Positions 35,013-46,375 of a stretch of 64,000 nucleotides of DNA are shown here, piece after piece. The DNA lies in contig LUGG01000033.1 of NCBI GenBank assembly GCA_001683735.1, positions 408,037 to 472,036 on the forward strand, read 5' to 3'. Below the pieces are notes generated by a model. That model saw only the letters and a program-made list of their open reading frames with translations, did no database searches and was not told the DNA's origin. The DNA is from Grifola frondosa (Eukaryota; Basidiomycota; Agaricomycetes; Polyporales; Grifolaceae). Each line of letters starts with the position of its first letter. The stretch's first letter is position 1. Both the position numbers and the translations under genes were made by a program.

Positions 35013-38000
35013 AACAACAATAACACTCAAACAAATAACAATATCATGAATACAAACATGGTACATTACGCTTTCTCATAATAATAATAAATATTATTAT
35101 TTTAATATTTATTAATAACTTGTAGCATTCTCACACTCCCATTACTAATGATCAAAATAACAATCTCGTAAGTCCTACTTTAGTTTCGATCCTTGATAGT
35201 TCTAATTCTCATCAATAATATTTCAGACTTCTTCCACTGTACGTGCTTTGTTTTAACGGCATTGCCATTAATCCGTGCTGACTTCCATCCTCAGTCATTC
35301 AATATGGCAAGTCTTTGACTTTGAACAATGTCTCTGATATGATTTAAATGTTCACGTTCAATAGCCTTCCTTTTGTTCTGACGCTGAACCTGCTACCACA
35401 TCCGGGCTGATAAATGTAAATGACAATATGGTACGTGATTGACATTATCAATTGTAGCACTTGGCCATTCCTTTAATTGATATCAATTTAGTTACCTGCC
35501 ACTCCGACTTCTTCTGTTAGGTCTGTTGATATGAACAAAACTCTTACTAAAACCAATGTATGTATTATTACATGTGGTCAGATGTTATTATTAATTCTTT
35601 CACAGACTACAATTATATCCGGTCTTTCCCATGATACCATACCTCAGGTAAGTTTGAATGATGGTTTATTGACAATGCTCATAATATTACGGATATTGAA
35701 CATAATTTATTAGGTTATTGAGACTGAGCAAGTCGGAAAAGTGCCAACTAGAGGCAAGAAAACCAAAGTGTGTGATTTTTATTTAATGCTTTATTATATC
35801 ATCTTTACCATGATTTGCAGACATACAAATCTGTTTCTATCATTCCGGATAATTCTGATGAGGTGCATCACGGCGTTATCTGCAGTGTCAATAATATTGA
35901 TATGATGTTCTCCACGTCAGGAGGCCGCTATGACTTTAGCTGACACTTTTGCTGTGACTGCGGAAACATCAACCAATGTATGACTTGCTCCTATGATATC
36001 GACTGATTGACTTGAATTTATGACTTTAGAAACCAAGCAAAACAACGACCACCAAGCAAAGACCGGTGGTGACGGTCCAGATGGTAAGAATTTGTATGCT
36101 TTAAAAACAATTGTATAATAATGAATATTGAATCAGGTGACGAGAACGAAAACATTGAAGGCACCAGCACGGACAGTGCAACCTACTTCAGAGACGGTGG
36201 ATCTTGCTGTGGGTGTTTCTTGTTCAGACTTATCGATATAAATAACTCACAATAATTCATATTCAGCTACAGGCACCTAGATTTCAAGGAACCAAGGGCT
36301 CCAAGGCAACTGGCACCAAAAAGCCTAGACCAGTCGATAAAAAATGCTTGTATGTACAACTCACACTTCTGTTTTACTGGCGTTGCCAATAAAACTAATT
36401 TCAAACATAGGATAAGATCGATGCGATCAAATTGGATTTTACGAAAACCCAACAGTTCCAAGACATGCTCACTGCCACAAATAATGCTATTGTTGGTGAT
36501 GCCCTAGTCGACATATTCTGGCCGGATGAAGTCACCGGTCTGCCAAGGCTGGATGGTGGATCATTTGCCAAGACTACTGGACCGGTCTTGTTGCCAAACC
36601 CCTTCAATGAACGCTTCCTGAGCAAGGCACATGTGCGAGATCTAGCCCAGAATTTTGCGTCCATGCCCAAAGAGCACGAGTCTGAGAATGCCATCGACAT
36701 CATGATCGATCCACGTCTCATTGACCTCACATCGTTGAAATCTAAGGACGACTCTGCAGCAGACCTCCTTCATATTGTCTGGAATATCCATGCTCACAAT
36801 TCTACCGCCACACTCCTGAATGGAAATCATAGGATCCATGCAAAGTGTTTACAGTTGGGATGCATGCATACGATGCTAATGTCATGTGCCAAACGCATTG
36901 AGGTGACAAGAGATGAAAATACTGTGATGGTGGCCAAGGCATACTTCGCAAATCTCCAGGAAATCTTCATACAACAAGCATGCTTTCGAGTGCGCTTTTA
37001 TGCTGAATGTGAGTGCATTACTGAGGGCATTCAATTGGCAGTGCCATTAATAAAGCTATCATTAGCCATCATACTTGAGTCAATATACAAACCACAGATC
37101 CTATTCGAGCTTGCCGCCAACCAGACTCATCGTTACAAGAATGATTCTGATGAGAATCGGATGGTTTTAATATGCAGAATCATCCGAACCATGCCACTCG
37201 ATGAACGTTCAGCAGCCATGCCCAACCTTACCGTTGATGGGAGTAGTGCACTTCGGCGCATGTTTCAGCATGAGAGCTGCATGAGTTCATGTTGGCTGCC
37301 CTAGAATATCCCACCTTTGAGGCCAGTCCACTCGTAACTGCCAAGGAATTTGATGTACTGTGGAAGAACTTGCTTGGAGTAGGTTCAAAACATCTGATTA
37401 TATTTTATGATGCTCGTATCTGATTGACTACTTGCAGGCCATCATGCCTCTATACATCACTGTTCTGAAGAACATGGACTTCCTCTGCACACCCCTACAA
37501 GCACCTGACTGGGTTAAGTTTCATGCAGAGCTTCACGCCATTGAAAATCTACATGAGCGAAGGAAATATGAAGACAACTTCCTTACCACCATGGAAGCTT
37601 CCTTCAGTGACACATCAGAGATTCAACCTCAGCGTCTGGCCTTTCCTGTCACTGTCATGAAAAGCATCGAGAATGCCTATGTCGAACATTTTGGGCATCT
37701 CTTGGATTACTTTGGTAGTGCCAAGGACACTGAGGAAGAAATCATCTGGAATAATGCTGCCAAACTCTATTGGATGAAGATTGAGTTCATATTCACAGAG
37801 ATGAAGCAGGATTATCATGAAAATGTCAATGTCCACTCTCCCATACTGGATACCTTAGTCGCAGTCTCCCCAACAAGTTGAAGTGGTTACAATGGCGTAC
37901 ATTTGGGCGCAGCAACCTCAATGTTGCGACATCTTTACCACTGTTCTGTGCCCAACTGGTTGTAGATATCAACAAGTTGTTCATTCCGGTGGAAAAGGCA

Positions 38001-38409
38001 ATGGTGGAGGTATGTGTCTCCTGAATATTTTAATGACAATGCCAATAAAACTGGTTCACAGATCTCAGAATGGATAGCACCATATGTGACATTACCAATC
38101 ATCAACGAGGACAGGCAGCCTGGCACTCGACATGGAGTGGTCTGCAAGTATATTTACGTCATCTATGTATCAGCATGTGCCGATTGAGAAGGCAAAACAA
38201 CTTGGCCGCAAGTTATTTTTGAAGGTTTGCTGCTTCGTTATCTTTGGGAGCATCAAAAGTGACTTAGTTTATAACAGCTGATCAGCATCATTCTTGCCAC
38301 TCGTCGAACAGAAGTCAAGGCCTTGCAGGCTCTAATCAATGCAGAAGAGAAAAACTTTGACGACACCATTGGACCCATCTCCATCATCTCATTCGCAATT
38401 CTGCCCTAA
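34894..38409 (+). pseudogene. Micro-exon gene with ParB-like NGNHR motif; 3' half frame-disrupted
   Basis: The start codon is a 3-nt exon (34894-34896). It is followed by 13 exons of 12-102 nt (34959-35060, 35126-35167, 35227-35238, 35295-35306, 35365-35430, 35492-35557, 35606-35647, 35714-35767, 35821-35862, 35921-35977, 36030-36083, 36137-36208, 36267-36353), all phase 0. They encode a 237-residue Asn-, Ser/Thr- and Lys-rich tail with a poly-Asn run. The main exon (36411-37008) has FWPDEVTGLPRLDGGSF, DIMIDPRLIDLTSL and LLNGNHRIHAKCL, which resembles the NGxHR motif of ParB/sulfiredoxin-like folds (inference). After the intron at 37009-37065 the reading changes frame near 37277, near 37850 and between about 38110 and 38170. 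Later pieces (FMLAALEYPTFEASPLVTAK, LPNKLKWLQWRTFGRSNLNV) still look coding. Recent decay or assembly indels; function unknown. Confidence 0.55.
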
Positions 38410-38759
38410 CCAATAAGCTTGCAGATGTTCTTCTCGAATATCAGAAACAGACACGTCAAATGCCACTTAAAACAGGACGCGTACTTCCCATAACCCTTGG
38501 TCACCCTAGAAACTTTTGTAACCTTCTGATATATATATTATATATAATATGATGTTTGCCAATCATCCTGAAAATTGGTAGGTGTATAGCACACCTATGG
38601 AGAATGCCATTCCCAAGATATCTAAGTGTTTGGCGATCTCAAAGTCTCTTGATGTGCTTTACAAGATGATGAAAGTGAGATCACAATAAAAATTCAAGGC
38701 CACCCCATACATTCATGCAAATGCATCCAATATCTTTATATAGTGCTCTTAATGTGTCA
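38410..38759. other. Spacer after the ParB-like gene
   Basis: No gene recognised. TATATATATTATATATAATA near 38531 is simple AT repeat. Confidence 0.35.
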
Positions 38760-39440
38760 TACAAAGTTTGGTGTAATTCCGATAAGAATTCGAATTTATA
38801 TTGTGAAAATAATGTTTGGTCATGAGGAGAACATGGGGCATAAATTGGGATACATGCTCAACCATCTCAATTTTTCTTCACATGATGTCTATATATGCAG
38901 AGAGGATAGGCATTCAGTTTGAAATGATTCTGACAAGGTTCAGAATTTATATTGAGGAAATGATGTTTTGTCATGGGGAGAACATGGGGTATAAATTACA
39001 ATATGTTTCCAATGACTTTGATTGTGTTTCCTAGCTATGTACATGGACATGAAGAAGATATGTATCCAGTTTTGAGTCATTTGAATGGGTTTTCAAATTT
39101 ATGTGGAGAAAATAGTGTTTGACCAGGGGGGAGAAGATTGCTTACAAATTAGAATACCTATCCAACTGACTGCATTATACATTTTAACTGTTCTTATGTC
39201 CTCTAAAGATATGGATGTGCAGTTTGAAAGTATTTTGACCAAGTTTCAGAATTTATACTGAGGAGAAGATGAATGATGTTTGGTCATGAAGACAACCTGA
39301 GTCATAAATTAGAATGTGTGTTCAACTGACTCTATTATCCCTTGCAATTATGTTAACATACCTGAATCAGATGGACATGCAGTTGCTAGCAATTTGAACA
39401 AGGTTCAAAATTTATATTGACGAAATAGTATTCCTGTATC
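38760..39440. repeat. Degenerate ~155-bp tandem repeat
   Basis: Five diverged units anchored on GAATTTATATTGAGG-like words at about 38792, 38943, 39095, 39249 and 39408 (spacing 151-159 bp). Most are followed by ATG-TTTGGTCATG, GGAGAACATGGGG-TATAAATT and a TATATGTA-like region. Related fragments (ATATAAAAGAAAT with GGAGCACT) lie near 39563 and 41118. Confidence 0.6.
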
Positions 39441-39825
39441 TGGAGCGCTAATGGTATCAACCAGTGGAGCGACCTTGTAGCATTAAATTTCATGTTGCAT
39501 TCTGTCTGTGTATTATGCCATATTATTTATGTGATGTTCAAGCATACAGATCAAGTTCTGAATCAATATAAAAGAAATAGTAATGAGGCACCGGGAGCAC
39601 TGACTTTAATAATCGATATCACATCATGAAAGACTTTATTGTTTGATTGCATTGAACATACTAGCAGATACCCATGTCATGCCATGGTAGGGGGATTTCA
39701 AATTGTGTGAAGTTATCCATTGATACATATAATCAATATCAAAATATAATATGTCGGATTCAAACAATATTAGAAAATGGACTAATTATGACAGTCGGTA
39801 TCAATTAGACTTTGAGACCGGTCAG

Positions 39826-40700
39826 CTAGTTCACTGATTGTGAAGGTGGTGGAGCTTTCAGCTTCATTTCCTCACTTTCAATGTCCCCACTGATGCTGGG
39901 AGCTTCGAAGCTAATTCTTGCTCGCTTCTTGCCTTTGTCCTGCAGGGGACTCCCAGTATGACTTCTATCTGCAATATCATCAAACCATCATGTTCAACCC
40001 GATGCATCCGGGAGGAAGAGTGGCAGGATCTGCATGCAAATAAGAAGTGAACAGGTGAAATAAGCTTACTTGCCACCAAAGACATGAACACCTGACGTTG
40101 AGCTTCCAAAAAGTATGATGTCCTCTATTATTGATGTGAATGACTGCAGTGTCATTTAACCGCCATGAGCATGCCCTCAGCATATCTGATTGATGCCTCT
40201 GTGCATGGAAATGGCTTGAATTTTTTCAAAGCACTTGGAATCCAGAATACGAACTTCAACATGTAGATTTTCATTCCCTGCAAAGTGTTCCGGAGTGACG
40301 ACACATACTGATAGGCCACGACATCGACAGTCGAAGCAGTGATATTTATGCTCGAACAGCATCCCAATATGCTCAGAAGGGGTTAGTGGTGTGAGTCAAG
40401 TCCATCAGATTGAAGAAGCTGTTATGATTTGTTAAGTTAGAGCCTTCATGTTGGGTCACCCAGCTGATATTGCCAACGATATCATAACCATTATGCGACA
40501 TTGTCTGTGAATATAGATCGGCCTCTGCAGTGACCTTTGCTCCCTGTAATTTGGATGAGTTGAATACCGCAAGACAATCAACGTGTCCTACTTACCATAG
40601 CATATAAGACATAAGTTCCTTGGTTGGCAAAGTTGACCAAATCTTTTGTTATAAAACTTTCTTGCAAAAGATTACTACAAAAGCAACACAGGCGTTTCTA
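39826..40700 (-). CDS. Unrecognised spliced gene
   Basis: No family assigned. Minus-strand exons read ITKDLVNFANQGTYVLYAM (about 40610-40670), then GAKVTAEADLYSQTMSHNGY and NISWVTQHEGSNLTNHNSFF to LTHTTNPF (about 40380-40545). Next come VAYQYVSSLRNTLQGMKIYM, FVFWIPSALKKFKPFPC and SIRYAEGMLMAV (about 40155-40340), SIIEDIILFGSSTSGVHVFG (about 40070-40140) and a basic tail ending APPPSQSVN with a stop at 39826. Exon borders carry plausible GT/AG sites, but the joins around 40150 and 40370 are uncertain, and upstream exons may exist to about 40950. It is antiparallel to the ParB-like gene. Confidence 0.4.
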
Positions 40701-40949
40701 GCTCGCATAAAATGTGAGTGTCCAGATAGCTCCATCAATGCTCGAGATTGGATATGGGCTCACACCAAGTACACACGATCTGTCAGGATTGTGGGCTCAT
40801 TAACGACTGCGGTGGCGAATATCAATATCAATACCGTTAGCTCATTAATGATGGATTGTGTGCACTTGAAGTCATCGCATGAAATGAAGCCAGTGCTCAA
40901 GTTATGTGCACTCGCCGACCAAACTGAGGCCAAGTGATTATTTAGGCAA

Positions 40950-42906
40950 CTACCAAATGAGAAAGGTATCCGAAATGAGACGTTCCCAAAATGAGAACGG
41001 TATCCAAAATAAGAAATATCTGAAATGAGCAGTGTTTCAGACACCAAGCTTGACTATTACAGAAGATTTGCTCAATAGAGCGGATATATATTGTTTTCCA
41101 TTCAGGCAAGTTTCTAATTGATATAAAAGAAATTATGATGAGACATCAGGAGCACTAGTCGTACGACCTTTTTTTTAATTATCAGAATGGGAGAGACCCT
41201 GTTCTATTTTGGTATTCCATTCAATATATATCTTCATAAAAGTAAAGTAAGGTGCATGGTTTTTACTAACCCAGACAGGTTTGTTAATTAATATGGAGAT
41301 AATAATATGCTATGAGAAGAGTGTAGAGAAGGGCTTGAGCATGCAGGCCGATGTTCTGACATACGTTGGAGCATCATAACATCAGCAAGGGATTATTATA
41401 ACTCTGATGACACTCAATGAGACTATACATTCAATTCAGAAGTAGGCAGTCTGATTCAGGTTATATCTTGATTCCCAACCGTGGGCCTCATGATGCATGA
41501 ACTGAAAGGCTGAAGTATTGCTTAAATCCCAGGCCCATGCCTAATGATTGTCTCGTTGCAATTTTTGTCTTTCACTACTTAAATGGCCTCCACATTCCAT
41601 AGAGTATAATTCATACAATGTCATTTTTCCCTATGACAGTTTCAGCCAAGCTTGGCAACACTACTTACAGCCAGCACATGGGTAGCAGTATCATATAAGT
41701 GAAGTTTATCAATGACTGTGATTTTCAATTTTTGAAGGATAATTGTTGGTGTTGTGATTACAGGGCAGTGTTTGTTTGCCATCCACAAGAGGTTTTTTGA
41801 AAAAATGGAAGAGTTTAAGTGACAGAATCAAAAATGGAGGACATAACATTACATTTATAGAGCAGGCAGAACAGTATCTACTACACCATCATGGTGAACA
41901 GTTCTTCATTTTCTTTCTTTTATTAGTCACCTTCATTGAACACTTAACTTCCCTCTTCACTTTTTCTCTCAAATCCCAACTTTTTTTGATAGCCTGTCTG
42001 CGTAGGTCCCACCCCTTGTGCCTATCTTCGTTTGGTTTTATGGGCAATGATTTTGTATCTGCCACATTTTTCGATAGCTTTCATCAATACAAATTGTATT
42101 TAATATGAGATGATTGCTATAAACAAGTTATGATCTCACCTCTGCCCACTGCAGTGCATAGGGCGATGCTGGTGGTGACCGCTCATTAGTATCAAACATC
42201 CTAAAGCACAGTTGCTTAGTCTAAGATACACTGCTTGAAGGGTTAGTACTACATACCGTTAAAGAAGAAACCAACAAAACAAATGGTATGATATATGCAG
42301 TGGCTACTTTTTTTTATTGTAAAATGAGAGGCAACCAAAACCCGGGAATTGAGCCACAATATGTAGAAAATGTACAAAGTGCACAGACCATGTGAAGTGT
42401 CTATATATGTTTATTTGGTCATGCTCTTCTGATTTCGTCCATGTCTGATCTAAGCTTACAAATCATCGCTGCCTCCCAACTGCTGTATATATATTTGTTG
42501 AAACATTTTTCAATGGGGTACACTACACCACTACTGTCATGCATGACATCGACAGCTTATGGTGGCGAGTAAGTGTTAGATATGAACGGTAACAATCCTG
42601 ATGGTTGGAGATATGGTAGTAAGTCAATTTACCGTTATGTGGCGTGAATTTGGGAGTAAAAATAAGCATCAGCAGATGTGATACACACTTTGAATAACAT
42701 GCAGGACAAGGTTTCGACCAATGACACGTAAGACCAAAATTCATAAACAGCACAGAAGTGGACATATTCATGATATCACGAATGACTTTGGTAATTACAA
42801 CACCAATCGTTCATTGGACTAGTATAAACCTGTAATTTTTGAATACATACTCCAGCAAAGGTGTGATTTATTTTGGGGAGTATAGAAAGTCACCGAGAGG
42901 TGTATG
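40950..42906. other. AT-rich stretch without supported genes
   Basis: Short ORFs only. A fragment of the ~155-bp repeat family lies near 41118. No RNA gene recognised. Confidence 0.35.
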
Positions 42907-45900
42907 TCAGTTGTCATCATCATATCCATCGCTCGAACGTGAAGTCTGAGAGCTATCCTCATCGTCTCCTTCCCCACCTTCCCCACTCCAATATGATCGC
43001 TGATCATCCCCACTGTCTTCCGTCACAACATTGCGATCCTCTTGCCATTCCTCCTCTTCATCGTCATATACGTCCTGCACGATATCTGCCTTCCTTCTCG
43101 AGCGCGGTGGTTTTCGCATATTCTTAGCTATGTTTGACCGTTTCTTGTTGAGGGCTCGCTTCTTCTTCCTTTCAGAGGCCATGATAGTTCTTGCTGCATC
43201 CTGTGTAAGTCCCCGTGATACAAGAAGCTTCTTCATGAACTCCGTTCGAGGCTCAGTTACTCGTGCCCTGCTTGCACCAGGTTTAGAGCGTTTACCTGCA
43301 CCCACACGCTGTAGTCGATAGAATTCTGGGTTAGTGATGACCTGAATCGATTCATCCCGTTTGCACCAGACGTAACCATGATGGTTTGGCGTTCCCCTGC
43401 TTGCGACAGGTAGACACTGAGTGTTGGTAAAGATTTCTCGGAGATGAGAGCGAAGAGTCTCTCTGTCGTCATCACCCAAGCCGTGTAGGACCTGATGATA
43501 CTGTCCGATATATCCGGCTGATGAGTAGAAGCTATTCCATTGTGATCCCTGATGAACTTCATGTTCGATGTCATGAAAGAAAATATCCATGCGAGATCTG
43601 AACGTCATTTCAGGTCTACCTCTGATGCCACCGTCCAGACCAGCATTGCAGGGTAGGAATTTGACGTTTGTAATTGAGACATAGATGGTTTCCACAGTCC
43701 AAATGCCCATAGCCTCTTGCAAGGTATTTGGCGTGATGAGACGATCCCGCACTACCCATGTTTCACGAAGGAAAAGCCAGAGCTGTTCAGTAAATGTGAC
43801 GAAAAGTCGTCCCGCTTGTAGAGAGACGTCCCAGATGGTATCGTAAACCCATGGACGGATGACTATCCATGGGGAGTGTTCTATCGCCTCGAAAGCTCGG
43901 ACCACATAGGAGCAGGTCCAAGAGGATACTCTACAGATGGACCCTCCATATCGGGCAGCTGCTTCAAAATACGAGCACTCCTTTTGCTGTGATATCCCAT
44001 AGCTCTCATTACATCCACGTCATCGACTTCCTCAACCTCGGGAAGTGGATTCTCATCCGTGATGTCAAGGTCATGCAGGAACATCATACCAAACCTCGAC
44101 TTGATTGCACGAAAGCGTAACAGAGCAAGTGATTCCTTGACATGGGCCGGAAGAATCATGGGCGGGCTATCCACACAGCGGATTAGATGAGATATGATGC
44201 CTGTGATTATTCCATAATTCGTAGGAGGTGCTTTGTGGAGACGAATCTGAACTTGCCGAAGTTCTTCGATCCGTCTGGTGAGGAACGTGAATAATGAATC
44301 TGTACGAATCCACAGGATTGGATCGGATTTAAGAAACTGTTCCACCTGCCAATCTCTGTGTATGAGACTAAAGAATGGATGGGCGAAAAGAAAACATACA
44401 AGTGTTTTGCAGTCTGTGAATATCTGCTTGAGGGCTGAACCTCCTATGCGATATTCGTCGCGGGTTCCATAATAGCGATGCCTTGCATCACCACTGAACA
44501 GCTTGACACGGCGTGCACATTCCGCATGGTATTGTTCATTGACATCATAAGCATCTCCATCCTGGGCAAAAAACGGGATATTGTCCTTTGTGCGAGTGAC
44601 CTCGTAGACGAGGTTATATGCCGATCGAAAGAGGACATGAGTCCTCCGAGACCGTTCTTTAGACATCTCCGCCTGAATCCCGCCATATCGACCGAGTGTT
44701 TCAAGTTATGCATGGTCCCAGAATTAAATCCTGCAGCACCGAAGGAGGCATCCAAAGCATCCAATCTCCACAGGCCTACCACAGGCTTACGCAAAGTGCT
44801 TTTCTTCGGATTAAATGAGAAGGCGAGATCCACAAGGAGCTCTCCATTGGTGCGGTCCATCATGTAATCCAAATCCAGCTGTGGAAATTCTGTCCTGAGG
44901 CGTTCCCAGGGGTTTCTTCTATCGTCGATTGTATGAACGGACTGCTGCGTTTGCAACTTCAAGTTCTTTCCCTCGAGCACAAAGAAAAATGACCGGTAAC
45001 GTCTGAGCGAGGCGTCACTGGACTCTGCCAATATGTCGAACATAGTAGACTGTATCCGCGCGAAGTTGTCGGCAGATATAGCAACCGTTTTGGGACGATA
45101 GTAGTTACCCTTTCGCTTATCCTTCGTCGCGGATTTTAGCTTGAACTCTTCGACGTTATAGTCCACATATGGTAAGATGCTATCCTCGGCATTAGACACT
45201 ACTGCCGGTAGCACGACCTGATTCCAAAACAGGGCCTGGACTTCATAGGGCATTAGGGCCTCTCGTTTCCCGGTGAACTCGTCTCTGTGTATCATTCTGG
45301 GAAAGAATATGTTGATTGTGATGGGACCGGCACCGTCACCAGTTTCGCGAATGTCGTGTGTGGAATTGCACTAAGGGGGAATGACTGCTCGATCCACTCT
45401 CTTTGACCATTACGCCTATCGTCATCAGAGGGCGGAATGAGAATCTCGGCAGAGACATGATTGCTCTTTCGGATCGGTGGTACTCTGTTCACTGTTGGAC
45501 TCATAGCAACATGTGCACAAGTCCTAACCTTGACAAGTTTTGTGACCCAGATGAGGCTATCGATGTCGATAGACACATCTATATCTGACGGAGACAAGCA
45601 AATGGCATCTCTTTCGGGATCCACTTCAAGGTAGTCCCCTTCCTTTGTACGGCCACAGATGTAGAGCGCTCTGCTGGCTTCCGATCCAACCTCGCCGGCC
45701 ATCCTCTGCATGTCCCCGATACCCAATGTTACGATGTCGGTAACCGCAATCATATCTGGCTCCCCGAAAATGCCCCTTTCTCTAAAGAGTGGTTCGGAAC
45801 ACTGCGAGAATCGGATGTAGGTTTTCGGTGAGTAGTCTGATGGAACTCCGACAGTGAGGATATGCTTTGACACCTCCATTGGATGTCCAAGATAAAATAT

Positions 45901-46167
45901 GTGTGCGAAGCGCGCGAGGAGTCGGTAACCATAGTCCGCAAATACAGTCCAGCAGCTACGGTGGGTGAGCAGGTGGTATGGCTCGAATGTATGCATTAGG
46001 TTGGGACCTCCAAGCTCCAGACTGTTTGAATAAGGCAAGAAGTCCTCAGCAGTAGGACCATCATCATAATCATCAAAATTCGACGAGTGGCGTGGCCAGA
46101 TGGGATGGTCAGGAAATGGAAGATCCACAGGAGATGTTGGTCTCGGAAACCTGCACATACTAAGCAT
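42907..46167 (-). pseudogene. Large unknown protein in four overlapping frames (mobile-element-like)
   Basis: Four long minus-strand open stretches, 46167-45292, 45295-44444, 44666-43881 and 43905-42907, follow each other with overlapping ends and shared style. They probably derive from one gene of about 1,050 codons. Recognisable pieces are GEPDMIAVTDIVTLGIGDMQ, YFRPKT-type basic segments, GELLVDLAFSFNP then KPVVGLWRLDALDASFGAAG, and a C-terminal basic then acidic tail (KKKRALNKKRSN, then DDEEEEWQEDRN). No known domain is assigned. Each of the three junctions moves the codon phase by the same amount and none offers a good intron, so 1-bp losses, assembly indels or programmed frameshifting are the options. 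Position and strand suggest it continues the Ulp1-like gene upstream. Confidence 0.5.
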
Positions 46168-46375
46168 GGACCAGTCTCCAACATGCTTCAGCCGAATTCG
46201 ACCAACCCGCCTGGATGGTGGTTCGAAAGATCAGAATGTACATCAGCGCTCGTCCCTCGGCCGATCTGTAGCACAGCGGGAAGATGTCCACGGTCATGAC
46301 CCTGTATCAATGGCTGACAACCTGCCTGCGCACGCACTCCCGAGTTAATGTTGTCCTGTAACTGGGAAGCGTTCG

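Noticed and set aside
34959..35060. CAACAACAA run taken as a simple-sequence repeat only
   Set aside because: It is in frame within a spliced micro-exon and encodes poly-Asn, so it is better described as part of the gene.
41776..42108. 110-codon plus-strand ORF with a hydrophobic stretch
   Set aside because: Starts at TTG, has a low-complexity AT-rich context, no family features and no promoter or intron signals.
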